Source: Burkholderia glumae LMG 2196 = ATCC 33617 (lineage in GTDB: Bacteria; Pseudomonadota; Gammaproteobacteria; Burkholderiales; Burkholderiaceae). Taken from it: a DNA stretch of 64,000 nucleotides. How positions within the stretch are numbered: the first letter of the stretch is position 1; each line of letters begins with the position of its first letter. Both the position numbers and the translations under genes were made by a program. The notes under the pieces are model-generated. The model did no database searches and was not told the DNA's origin. It saw only the letters and a list, made by a program, of their open reading frames with translations. This document shows, one piece after another, positions 25,656-34,244 of the stretch. Location of the stretch: the NCBI RefSeq assembly GCF_000960995.1, contig NZ_CP009434.1:372001-436000 (forward strand), written 5' to 3'.

Positions 25656-25861
25656 AATTCGTCCTCCATCGGCGCGCGGAACGCGCTGCCGACCCAGCAG
25701 GGCACGAACGCGCGGCGCAGCGGCACGACGGTGGACTGCATGCGCCATGCGCGGGCCCGGCGAAGCTGACGCGCGCGTCCCGACGGCGGACGGGCCGCAG
25801 CCTGCCGGCCGCGCGAACGGCGGCTGCAGCGTTGTTGTGCGTCCAAAGAGATTGCGATCAT
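25652..25861 (-). CDS. Small basic peptide translationally coupled to glycosyltransferase
   Basis: Predicted peptide of 69 residues that I do not recognise. It has a strong ribosome binding site (AGGAGG at 25871-25876, nine bases before ATG 25861), and its TGA overlaps the TTG of the next gene. The first 40 residues are Arg/Ala-rich. The last 29 are different: hydrophobic and aromatic, with one Cys (FVPCWVGSAFRAPM) and an acidic end (EDEF). An internal ATG at 25741 would give only that part. It may be a precursor peptide, a coupling leader, or a spurious frame. The ribosome binding site and overlap argue for translation. Confidence 0.45.
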   Translation of the reverse strand: MIAISLDAQQRCSRRSRGRQAAARPPSGRARQLRRARAWRMQSTVVPLRRAFVPCWVGSAFRAPMEDEF

Positions 25862-26195
25862 CGCGTCGGCCCTCCTGCGTGGATGGACTCCATTGCAACG
25901 CGAATCGGCGCGGGAATCGTGACAGAACTGCAAACGCCGCCGCCGTCGCGGGGCCGTTCCGGGGGGCTTGCCGAAGGTGTGAGGAATGGCAGGGCCGCCG
26001 CGGGTTTCGGCCGCACGAGCAGGCCGGGCGGCCGGTGTACCGGTTCCAGGCGGCCCGCGCAACGCCCCTCACGCGAGCGCGCAAACGACCCCGGCAGGCG
26101 GGCGCCGGCGCGGGCCGTCCGAATGCCCGGCGGCCGGCCACGCCGGCCCGGTTCAGCGCCGGCCTGCGGTCAGGCCGAGCGGCTGGCCGCGCGGC
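25862..26195. other. Spacer between small peptide gene and PP2C gene
   Basis: A 334-bp GC-rich gap on a leftward block. Apart from the peptide's ribosome binding site I see no promoter, hairpin or repeat. Confidence 0.45.
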
Positions 26196-29100
26196 TCAGC
26201 CGGCCAGCAGGCGGCGCCGCTTCACGAGCACGACGCTGTTGATGCCGTTCAGGTGGTCGTGGCTGACCTCGTCGCAGCTCTCGCGGATGATGAACAGGCC
26301 GAAGCCGCCCTCCGATTCGCCCGAGAAGTCCGGCGCAAGCTCGGGCGGCGGCGTGAACGGCCGCCCGTCGTAGACGAATTCGAACATCGCGAAGCCGGTG
26401 CCGGCGGTGCCGACCACCTCGATCGGCCCGTCGCCGGGCCGTGAGTCGTGCCGCACGATGTTGCTCGCGAGTTCGACCGCGGCCAGCGCCAGCGCGGCCG
26501 CGGCGTCGTCGTCGAGCCCCGCCGCCGCATGCGTGGTGACGAAGGTGCGCAGCAGCTGCAGCTGCGAGAGCGTGCGCGGCATGTCGAGCCGCGCGCGGCG
26601 CGCGTTCGGGCCGGCGTCGGGCAGCTGCAGCACCAGCATCGTCATGTCGTCGGGGATCCGGGCGCTGTTGGTGAACGCCTCGACGGCGGCGCGCATGCCG
26701 CGCACGATCGTGCCGGGGCGGCGGTGCGAGGGCAGCAGCGCGCGCAGCGTCGCCGCCAGGCGGTCGAGCCCGAAGCGCTCGCCGGCGCGATCGACGGCGT
26801 CGGTCAGGCCGTCCGAGTAGAGCGCGAGCGTGTCGCCGGGGCCGAGCCGCACGGTGTCCTCGAACACCTCGGCCTCCTCGATCACGCCGAGCGGCGGATG
26901 CTGGTTGCGCAGGAACACGGGCGGCGCGTTGCCGCGAAACAGCATGGTTTCCTCGTGCCCGCAGCCGACCCAGGTGGCGGTGCCGCTCACGCGGTCGATG
27001 CGCAGGTAGCAGAGCGTGACGAAGCTGTCGAGCGCCTGCAGCCGGGCATGCATCGCGCGCTGCGCGTGCGCCACGATGCGCGCCGGCGAAGGCCGCTGCG
27101 GGGTGCCTGGCACGCCGCCATGCGCGACCAGCTCGGCGATCGAGCGCGAGAACTGCATTTTCAGCGCGGCGCCCAGCAGCGCGGCCGGCACGCCCTTGCC
27201 CATCGCGTCGCCCACCAGCAGGTCGAAGCAGCCGTCGTCGAATTCGAACAGGTCAAAGAAGTCGCCGTTGATGCCGCGCGAGGCGACATTGAAGCTCGCA
27301 ATCAGGCAGTCGTGCACGGCCGGCGGCAGATCGCCGATCAGCAGGCCGCGCTGGATGCCGGCACCGAGTTCGAGCTCGGCGCGATGCGCGTCCTTCAGCG
27401 CGCGCTCGCCGGCCACCTGCAGGCTGATGTCGGTCTGGATCAGGAACGCGTGCTTGGTGTCATGCGGCGTGTTCATGATCGGCACCAGCGTGGAGGCGGT
27501 CCAGAACAGCGAGCCGTCGCGGCGCCGGTGGACCAGCTGGCCGCTCCAGGGCGCGCCCTCGCGGATCAGCGCCGGCAGCCCGTCCACCGCGAGCCCGCCC
27601 GAGGCATCGTCGGGGCGCAGCATCCGGTACGACTGGCCGACCAGCTCGTCGCTCTGGTAGCCGCTGACCGAGGCGAGCATGGTGTTGGCATAGAGGATCG
27701 TGCCGTCCGGCGCGAGGATGCTGACGATCGCGTGCTCGTCGAGCGCGCTCTTCAGGCCGCGCAGGTCCGATGACGAGTCGCGGTATTTCGCCAGCAGCTG
27801 CGCGCGTTCGTGCGCGGCACGCTTGGCCTCGGAGAGGTCGCGCACGGTGCAGAAGTAGTACAGCTCGCCGTCCACGTCCACCGGCGCGACCGAAATCTCG
27901 GCCGGGAACACGCGGCCGTTGGCGCGCCGCGCGTTCAGCTCGAGCCGGCGGCGCGGCGCGGCGAGCCGGTCGTCGTCGCCGGGCGCGCGCCCGGCGCGCA
28001 TCAGCTCGTGGATCTCGTCGGGCAGCAGTGCCTCGCCGGGCTGGCCGATCAGGTTCTCCGCGCGGTAGCCGAAGATGCGCTCGGCCTCGCGGTTGAACTC
28101 GACCACGTGGCCCAGCGCGTCGAGCGTGACCATGCCGTCCATTGCGCTCGTCAGTACCGCGGTGTTGCGCGCCTCGCTGCTGGCGATCTCGCGCATCAGC
28201 TGGCCGAGCGCGGCGATCGTCAGCGCGTTCTGGCGCAGGCTGCGCGCGGCCGCGGCGCAAAACACGCCCCACAGCACCAGCACCATGCCGGTGCCGAACG
28301 CCACCCAGCGCGCGATCACGGTCCAGCTCGCGAGCGCGTCGGCGTCGGGGGTGGCCACGATGGTCACGAACGGCCAGCGGCGCGCGGTGCGCCAGGCGCC
28401 CACGCTGGCCGTGTCGCCGAACTCGAGCGCGTCGAAGGTGCCGGCCTCGCCGTGCGGCAGCAGCTTGCGGAACAGCGGATGCGAGGCGTAGGTGTCCATC
28501 GCGGCGAGCGGCGCGCCGGTGGCCACGATCGGCGTGCCGTCGAGCGACACCAGCGCGGCCGAACGCGGCGCGTCGTCCAGCAGCATCTGGAAGGTGGTCT
28601 TCAGATAGTCGGGGTTGAGCGCGACCACGATCCGGATCACGTCGCCGTTGGGCGTCAGCGCCGCGCGCGCGAGCGGCAGGAAGCGCAGCGGCAGCGCGCG
28701 GGCGCCACTGGGGCGCGTGCCGCGCGCGAGCGCCGAATCGGCGAGGTCGCGCCCGGCGAGCGGATGGCCGATCGCGAGATCGCCGTCGGTGGCCGGCGCG
28801 CGCGGGCCGGGCAGCTGGCTCAGGTCGAGGCGGGTGCCGACGTTGGCGTCGTTCGAGCTCGCGAACACCAGCCCGGTGCTGTCGACCAGCGACAGGCTGC
28901 GCACCACCGGCGTGCCGGCGATGAAGCGCGCGAGCAGCGTGTTGGCGGACTCGGCGTGGCGCAGGTCGCTGGTCTGCAGCATGTTGTCGATCGCGCGCGC
29001 GATCGAGTTCGCGGTGCTGAGCGCCCGCACGCTTTCGTCGTCGATGGCGCGCGCCAGCATCACGGCGCTGGTGCGCTCGTCGTCGAGCGCGCCGCGGTGC

Positions 29101-29237
29101 TCCCACCATGCGAACGAGCCGGCCGCGCCGATCAGCAGCGCGCCGATGAAGGCCCCGCCGACCAGCACCGAGCGGCTGTTCAGCCAGGCGGGAAGCTGTG
29201 CGGTGTGATGCCCGATGATCGCTTCGATTCGTTTCAC
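26196..29237 (-). CDS. Membrane PP2C (SpoIIE) phosphatase with PAS and anti-sigma kinase domains
   Basis: Large signalling protein of 1013 residues. Order: membrane segment at 23-45, a periplasmic Cache/CHASE-like sensor, membrane segment near 307-330, two PAS domains (about 350-590), a SpoIIE/RsbU phosphatase (FFDLFEFDDGCFDLLVGDAMGKG holds the metal aspartates; LYSDGLTDAVD later), and a C-terminal RsbW-like ATPase domain (LAAVELASNIVRHD, GGFGLFIIRESCDEV). One protein thus holds both kinase-like and phosphatase parts of a partner switch. GTG at 29237 overlaps the binding-protein stop as GTGA. The STAS protein upstream is the likely partner. Confidence 0.9.
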   Translation of the reverse strand: MKRIEAIIGHHTAQLPAWLNSRSVLVGGAFIGALLIGAAGSFAWWEHRGALDDERTSAVMLARAIDDESVRALSTANSIARAIDNMLQTSDLRHAESANTLLARFIAGTPVVRSLSLVDSTGLVFASSNDANVGTRLDLSQLPGPRAPATDGDLAIGHPLAGRDLADSALARGTRPSGARALPLRFLPLARAALTPNGDVIRIVVALNPDYLKTTFQMLLDDAPRSAALVSLDGTPIVATGAPLAAMDTYASHPLFRKLLPHGEAGTFDALEFGDTASVGAWRTARRWPFVTIVATPDADALASWTVIARWVAFGTGMVLVLWGVFCAAAARSLRQNALTIAALGQLMREIASSEARNTAVLTSAMDGMVTLDALGHVVEFNREAERIFGYRAENLIGQPGEALLPDEIHELMRAGRAPGDDDRLAAPRRRLELNARRANGRVFPAEISVAPVDVDGELYYFCTVRDLSEAKRAAHERAQLLAKYRDSSSDLRGLKSALDEHAIVSILAPDGTILYANTMLASVSGYQSDELVGQSYRMLRPDDASGGLAVDGLPALIREGAPWSGQLVHRRRDGSLFWTASTLVPIMNTPHDTKHAFLIQTDISLQVAGERALKDAHRAELELGAGIQRGLLIGDLPPAVHDCLIASFNVASRGINGDFFDLFEFDDGCFDLLVGDAMGKGVPAALLGAALKMQFSRSIAELVAHGGVPGTPQRPSPARIVAHAQRAMHARLQALDSFVTLCYLRIDRVSGTATWVGCGHEETMLFRGNAPPVFLRNQHPPLGVIEEAEVFEDTVRLGPGDTLALYSDGLTDAVDRAGERFGLDRLAATLRALLPSHRRPGTIVRGMRAAVEAFTNSARIPDDMTMLVLQLPDAGPNARRARLDMPRTLSQLQLLRTFVTTHAAAGLDDDAAAALALAAVELASNIVRHDSRPGDGPIEVVGTAGTGFAMFEFVYDGRPFTPPPELAPDFSGESEGGFGLFIIRESCDEVSHDHLNGINSVVLVKRRRLLAG

Positions 29238-30115
29238 TGGAGCAGCGTGACCTCGGTCAGGTGGTGACGGCGTGCCGCCGCGGCGAGCCGGCCGTCGCGC
29301 TGGATGCGCGCGACGAACGCGTCGACGGTGGCAAGCCACGCATCGTCGCCGGGACGGACCGCATACGCGTAAGGCATCGGATGAAACGGCTTCGGCGGCG
29401 CGACGACGCGCGCCCAATCGGCATTCTCCAGCAGGCGATACGCATACGGAAGGCCCGCGAGCAGCACGTCCAGGCGCCCCGCCAGCAGTTCGTCCTCGCG
29501 ATTCTGCCGCCCGTCGAGCACCACCACGCTGGCGTGCTTGAGCGTCTGGCGCAGCAGCGGCTCGATCTGCGAGCCGCGCTGCACGCCGACCCGCACGCCG
29601 GGCTGGTCGATGTCGTTCCAGTTCGACACCACCTCGCTGCCGCGCGAGGCGATGCCGACGACGCCGCTCGTCAGGTACGGGCGGCTGAAGCGCAGCAACG
29701 CGCGCCGCGCCGGGGTGGCGGCCACCGCCAGCATGGCGATGTCGCAGCGGTTGGCGAGCAGGTCGGCGGTGAAGGTGGCGATCGAGGTGTCGATGGTGAC
29801 GAGCTGCGCGTCGAGATCGGCGGCGAACGCCGCCGACAGGTCCACGTCGATGCCGCGCGCCTCACCCGTGCGCGGGTCGCGATAGGTGATGCCGCCGTCA
29901 TTGAGGGAAAGGCACACGCGCAGCGTGCGGGTGGCGTGGACGCGCTCCAGCACGCTGCCCGCGCGGGCGGTTGCGCAGACGGCGAGCAGCAGGCAGAGCA
30001 GCACGGCCGCGCGCAGCACGGCCAGCGTGCACGGCGCGCCCGGCGGGACGGCGGGCGCCGGGCCCCGGCGGGCCAGCCGGAGCATGATACGGCGCGGATC
30101 GGGCCAGCAAACCAT
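29234..30115 (-). CDS. Periplasmic amino-acid-type solute-binding protein
   Basis: Family 3 (GlnH-like) binding protein of 293 residues. A membrane-spanning signal sequence ends near residue 52 (ARA|GSV). The core has TRTLRVCLSLNDGGITYRD, ARGIDVDLSAAFAADL and RCDIAMLAVAATPARRALLRFSRPYLTSG, the normal cleft motifs. No ABC permease or ATPase is nearby. Its stop overlaps the GTG of the PP2C gene, suggesting it acts as a sensing subunit for that protein's periplasmic domain. The ATG at 30115 has AAGGAA seven bases upstream. Confidence 0.85.
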   Translation of the reverse strand: MVCWPDPRRIMLRLARRGPAPAVPPGAPCTLAVLRAAVLLCLLLAVCATARAGSVLERVHATRTLRVCLSLNDGGITYRDPRTGEARGIDVDLSAAFAADLDAQLVTIDTSIATFTADLLANRCDIAMLAVAATPARRALLRFSRPYLTSGVVGIASRGSEVVSNWNDIDQPGVRVGVQRGSQIEPLLRQTLKHASVVVLDGRQNREDELLAGRLDVLLAGLPYAYRLLENADWARVVAPPKPFHPMPYAYAVRPGDDAWLATVDAFVARIQRDGRLAAAARRHHLTEVTLLQ

Positions 30116-30293
30116 CGTGTCGTTCCTTGCGTGATGGGTACGGCGGCGGGCGTCGGTGCGGGCCCGCGAGGGCGCCTGGCGCGGCGCCGCATCGGCTGGA
30201 TTGCAGCACCGGCCGCGGCGAAAAGTGTGACGCGATCGTGGCGCGCGCCCGCGTCGCGCGGGGCAGCCGGCTGCGCCACGGCTGGCGGCGCGC

Positions 30294-30632
30294 TCAGGCG
30301 AAGGCGGCCAGGGCCTCCTCCTGGCTGCGGTGGACGCTGAACACGCGGTGCATGCGCATCAGCTCGAACAGCGCGTTGACAGGCCGCGTCATCGAGCAGA
30401 GCTTGAAGTCGCCGCCGCGCCGGTGCGTCTCGCGCAGGCAGGCGAGCAGCGCGCCGAGCCCCGAGCTGTCGACGAACGTGAGCGACGACATGTCGAACAC
30501 GATGCGCGCCTGCTGGGCGAGCAGCGGTGCGATCGCGTCCTTGAACGCCTGCACGTTGCCGGCATCGAGATGGGCGTCCGTCGGGCGGACGAGCAGCGGG
30601 CCGGCGGGCGCGGGGGTGGTCAGCAGTTCCAT
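30294..30632 (-). CDS. STAS-domain anti-sigma factor antagonist
   Basis: Protein of 112 residues, a single STAS domain. The phosphorylated loop is FVDSSGLGAL with serines 56-57. Such proteins bind an RsbW-like kinase when unphosphorylated and are reset by a PP2C phosphatase. Both activities appear in the PP2C gene three positions on. Spacing to its neighbours is 80 and 178 bp. Confidence 0.9.
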   Translation of the reverse strand: MELLTTPAPAGPLLVRPTDAHLDAGNVQAFKDAIAPLLAQQARIVFDMSSLTFVDSSGLGALLACLRETHRRGGDFKLCSMTRPVNALFELMRMHRVFSVHRSQEEALAAFA

Positions 30633-30711
30633 GGGGTGTCCTCAAAGGACGCGCGCGGCGAGGGGCGTGCCCCGACGGCCGGCGGCGCGCCCGGTCTGCG
30701 GGGCGAGGCGA

Positions 30712-31092
30712 TCACTGGGGCGCGGGCGGCGGCCCGGGCCGGGCGCCCGAGGCCGCGGCGAGCGCCTCGTTGATGCCGCCGACGATCGTGGCGAACGGCA
30801 CGGCCAGCTCGCCCGGCTGCGCGCCGTTCGCGGTCACGCGGGCCTCGAGCGCGCGCGATTCCTGGCCTAGCGTATCGTAGCCGTAGGACAGCGCGGCGCC
30901 CGCCAGCCGGTGCAGCGCGATGGCCAGCATCGCGCGCGGCCGCTCAGCATCGGGCGTGCCCGCCAGCGCGTTCCATTCGGCCCACGCGGCGTCGAGTTCG
31001 TCGCGCCGCGCGGCGAGCCCGGCGGTGAAGCGGGCCCGCAGCACCGCGAGCTGGCGTTCGAAATCAGGAAGAGAGTCCGGCGCGTTTATCAC
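30712..31092 (-). CDS. Hpt-domain phosphotransfer protein
   Basis: Helical protein of 126 residues. HRLAGAALSYGYDTLGQESRALE near 61-83 matches the Hpt motif with His61 as the phosphate carrier. The tail is Pro/Ala-rich. It overlaps the receiver gene by 29 bases, so the kinase, receiver and Hpt are co-translated and form a His-Asp-His-Asp relay. Confidence 0.85.
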   Translation of the reverse strand: MINAPDSLPDFERQLAVLRARFTAGLAARRDELDAAWAEWNALAGTPDAERPRAMLAIALHRLAGAALSYGYDTLGQESRALEARVTANGAQPGELAVPFATIVGGINEALAAASGARPGPPPAPQ

Positions 31093-31474
31093 GGGCGTAG
31101 TCCCAGTAAATCTTCAGATGTTCGGGCAGCGTCATCGGGTCGAACGGCTTGACGATCACGCCGGTGGCGCCGTGCTCGAGCAGCGCCTCGATCTCGTCGG
31201 GCAGCGCGCGCGCCGACATCAGCACGATCGGCGTGTCGCGCAGCGCCGGCTTCTCGCGCAGCGCGCGCATCGTGTCGGGCCCGCTCAGCGTCGGCATCAT
31301 CACGTCGAGCAGGATCAGGTCGGGCGCGAACGCGTCCGCCTCGGCCAGCGCGTCGGTGCCGTCGGGGCAGAGCCGCACGTCGTAGCCGCCGACGACGCCG
31401 AGACTGAATTCGAGGATCGCCCGAATGTCCGGGTCGTCCTCGGCGCACAACACCCGGTGCAGCGTGGTGCTCAT
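31064..31474 (-). CDS. Single-domain CheY-like response regulator
   Basis: Receiver of 136 residues without an output domain. Acidic residues EDD at 12-14, phospho-acceptor Asp57 (LLDVMMPT), Ser/Thr position in LMSARAL, and Lys in VIVKPFDP are all present. It is the step between the hybrid kinase and Hpt. Its ATG overlaps the kinase stop as ATGA. Confidence 0.93.
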   Translation of the reverse strand: MSTTLHRVLCAEDDPDIRAILEFSLGVVGGYDVRLCPDGTDALAEADAFAPDLILLDVMMPTLSGPDTMRALREKPALRDTPIVLMSARALPDEIEALLEHGATGVIVKPFDPMTLPEHLKIYWDYARDKRAGLSS

Positions 31475-33300
31475 CGATGGGGTCCTCCGTCGGGATGGGC
31501 GATGCGCCGCGCGGCACGCAGCAACGCATCGTCGTCGGTACCGCGCTTGGGCAGCCGGTCGGCCGCGATCGCCGTGGCGGCGGCCGAAACGTCGTCAGTG
31601 TAGAGCAGGATCGGCGCGGGGCCGGCGATTTCTCGCAGCCGGCGGGCCACGGCCTCGGGGGCGTCGCGCCCGCGCGACGGATCGGCCACCACCAGCGCCG
31701 GCGCGGTGATCGCGGCGGCCTCGAGGGCCTCGGGATCGGCCGCGGTGAGCGGCGTGAATCGGGGCGCGAGCGCGGCGGCGATCCGCGCGCGCGCCGCCGC
31801 GTCGGGATCGATCACGAACGCGGTCGGCCGGGTGGGCGGCAGCACCGCCGCGGCGTCGCCGGTCGGCAGGTCGACGTGGAACTCGGCGCCGTGGCCCGGC
31901 GTGGATACCACCCCGACCGCGCCGTGCATGCGCTCGACCAGCACCTGCGTGATGTGCAGGCCGAGCCCGGTGCCGGTGCCGACGCGGCGGTCGCGCTCGT
32001 CGGCCTGCGAGAACTTTTCGAAGATGCGCGCGCGGAACGCCTCCGGGATGCCGCCGCCGTGGTCGCGCACGGCGATGCGCGCGCGCGCGCCGTCGCGCGT
32101 GCCGCGGACCTCCACCGCGCTGCCGGCCGGCGAGTTCTTGATGGCGTTCGACAGCAGGTTCGCCATCACCTGCAGGAAGCGGTCGGGGTCGACCCACACC
32201 TCGCAATCGAAGCGCGCGCCGACGCGCGTGAGGTGCACGCCCACCCGCCGCGCATAGTCGAGGTTGGCCGCGAGCGCCTCGTCGACCAGCCCGTCCAGCC
32301 CGCAGGCGCGGCGCTGCAGCGTCATGCGGTCGGCCTCGAGCTTGGCGACGTCGAGCACGTCGTCGATCAGCCGGCCGAGCCGCTCGCCGTTGCGCCGCGC
32401 GATATCGACCAGCTTCTGCGCCGGCGCGGGCAGCGCGCCGGCCGCGCCGCCCGCGAGCAGGTCCACGGCGCCCTTCACCGAGGTGAGCGGGGTGCGCAGC
32501 TCGTGGCTGACGGTGCTGAGGAAATCGTCCTTGAGGCGGTCCAGCCGGCGCTGCTCGGTGAGATCGCGGATCACCAGCGACACGCGCGGCAGTGCGCTGT
32601 TGCGCCAGCGGCTGATGCGGATGTCGGCCGGAAAGGTGTCGCCCGACGGGCCGCGCACCAGCGCCTGGCAGGCGGCGGGCGGCGTGTCGGCGCGCAGCCG
32701 CTCGGACAGCTCGGCGGGCAGCAGCGCGTCGAGCGGCGCACCGCCGGCGGGCAGCGCGTCGAGGCCGAGCAGCGCATAGCCGGCCGCGTTGGCGTCGCAG
32801 ATGCGCGTGCCGTCCTCGATCGTCAGCACCGCGTCGCCGACGTGGTCGAACAGTTCGCGATTGTGCGCCGCGAGACTGGCCACGCGCGACTGCAGGTCGA
32901 GCACGTGGCCGATGTTGCGGATCTTCGCGGCCAGCAGCGCGCCGTCCACGGGCTTGACGAGATAGTCGTCGGCACCTTCCTCCACGGCGCGCACGAAATG
33001 CTCGGCGCCGTGCAGCGAGGACATCACCACGATCGGCAGCCAGGCGCGCTCGTGGCTCGCGCGCAGGCGGCGCGTGGCCTCGAAGCCGTCCATGTCGGGC
33101 ATCAGCAGGTCGAGCAGCACGAGGTCGACGGCGGTGGTCTCCACCACGGCGAGCGCGGCGCGGCCGCTGTCGGCCTCGATCACGTGGTGGCCGGCCGCGC
33201 GGACCTGCGAGGCGGTTTCCGCGCGGCTCGCGCCGATATCGTCGACGACGAGCACATGCAGCGGATTGTCGGGTGCGGTGAGCGTGATCGGATCGGTCAT
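31471..33300 (-). CDS. Soluble hybrid histidine kinase (receiver-PAS-kinase-degenerate receiver)
   Basis: Cytoplasmic kinase of 609 residues without membrane segments. The N-terminal receiver has acidic residues VVDD and Asp64 (LLDLLMPDM). A PAS domain covers about 150-250. HisKA box TVSHELRTPL has His266, and the ATPase domain has NLLSNAIKNS, DHGGGIP and GTGTGLGLH. The last 120 residues look like a second receiver that lacks a clear phospho-Asp motif. The ATG at 33300 is preferred to one 21 bases upstream. First gene of the leftward block. Confidence 0.92.
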   Translation of the reverse strand: MTDPITLTAPDNPLHVLVVDDIGASRAETASQVRAAGHHVIEADSGRAALAVVETTAVDLVLLDLLMPDMDGFEATRRLRASHERAWLPIVVMSSLHGAEHFVRAVEEGADDYLVKPVDGALLAAKIRNIGHVLDLQSRVASLAAHNRELFDHVGDAVLTIEDGTRICDANAAGYALLGLDALPAGGAPLDALLPAELSERLRADTPPAACQALVRGPSGDTFPADIRISRWRNSALPRVSLVIRDLTEQRRLDRLKDDFLSTVSHELRTPLTSVKGAVDLLAGGAAGALPAPAQKLVDIARRNGERLGRLIDDVLDVAKLEADRMTLQRRACGLDGLVDEALAANLDYARRVGVHLTRVGARFDCEVWVDPDRFLQVMANLLSNAIKNSPAGSAVEVRGTRDGARARIAVRDHGGGIPEAFRARIFEKFSQADERDRRVGTGTGLGLHITQVLVERMHGAVGVVSTPGHGAEFHVDLPTGDAAAVLPPTRPTAFVIDPDAAARARIAAALAPRFTPLTAADPEALEAAAITAPALVVADPSRGRDAPEAVARRLREIAGPAPILLYTDDVSAAATAIAADRLPKRGTDDDALLRAARRIAHPDGGPHR

Positions 33301-33734
33301 CGTGGCGGCGCATGCCGGCACAGCTGGGTACGCGGCACGCAGCGAGGAGTCATGGCCAGCCGATTATGCCACCGGGCGGCGAGGCGTGGATGACCCGGCA
33401 CGCGGCAAGATCCGGCCGCCTGCCTGGTGACGAGGCCGGCAATTCCGGATCGGCGATTGTCGATTGGGAGTGCTGCGTATTCGACAAAAGCAGAGGAAAA
33501 CGAAGCTTCGGAAAATTGATCAGGATGCCAAATCAAAAATGATGAGCGTGGCGCGCCGCGCGAGACGGTGGTCCGCGCATGGCATGGCTTCGTGCCGGGG
33601 GGCCGTGTCGAGGCGTCATATCGAATATCCGGCAGCGGGAATAAGCAAATTCCAGTGCGGGTAACAACGGCAGACCAATCGCTTTATTGACCGCAACCTC
33701 ATGCACTGCTGCAATGCGGTTCAAGTTGGTGCAT

Positions 33735-33751
33735 TGCACGATTATCGTGCA
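33735..33751. repeat. 17-bp inverted repeat
   Basis: TGCACGAT-T-ATCGTGCA, perfect 8-base arms around one base. Typical size and symmetry of a dimeric regulator site. It lies in the AT-rich part of the gap before tonB. Confidence 0.6.
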
Positions 33752-33772
33752 TAAGCTTTTCACTAAAAATGA

Positions 33773-33792
33773 TTTGTAATGTACTTTACAAA
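33773..33792. repeat. TTTGTAA-N6-TTACAAA inverted repeat
   Basis: Perfect 7-base arms separated by TGTACT, 21 bp after the preceding inverted repeat. Likely another operator; it does not resemble a Fur box. Confidence 0.55.
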
Positions 33793-34244
33793 ACTCTCGC
33801 CGAACTCCGTAAACCCCTTGTAAATACTGGCGCAGCGGGGAGTTGGGGAGAAATTGGAATAATCCCTCGAAATTTAGTGTGAGCGCATCAAATAAAGTTT
33901 GACGGGTGTTTTTTGTCCTTGATATCTTCTGCACCCAAGTCATGCCGCAAACCGGCGGCGAGGTTCCGGCAGGTCGATCACCACCGCAACCCGTGCCGCC
34001 ACGACACGCCGTTACGACACGCCGTTACGACGTCGAAACCGGTGCGCGGCAGACGACACAACACGGCGGTCTGGCAATTTGGTGATTCGGACGGCGGGCA
34101 GCGGCGCCATCGATTCGGAATCCGAAAGGAAGCCGGTTCGAACTCGCGCGGCGCCGGTTCGTTCCGGTTATGAGACGTCGGCCCCCTCCGATCCGGAGGC
34201 GGCCGGTTACCGGGCGCATCCCGTCCGGGGGGATGGATTTGACA

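Larger units (their letters stand above)
33301..34244. other. AT-rich divergent non-coding region
   Basis: A 944-bp gap between the leftward signalling block and tonB. From about 33640 to 33940 the base composition falls well below that of neighbours. This part holds two clear inverted repeats (33735-33751 and 33773-33792). TTGACG at 33899-33904 could be a -35, but the best -10 (GATATC) is poor. No open frame has a ribosome binding site. Confidence 0.65.

Noticed and set aside
33533..33943. A 136-residue frame in the AT-rich gap
   Set aside because: Natural-looking composition but no ribosome binding site, no known domain and it covers both inverted repeats.
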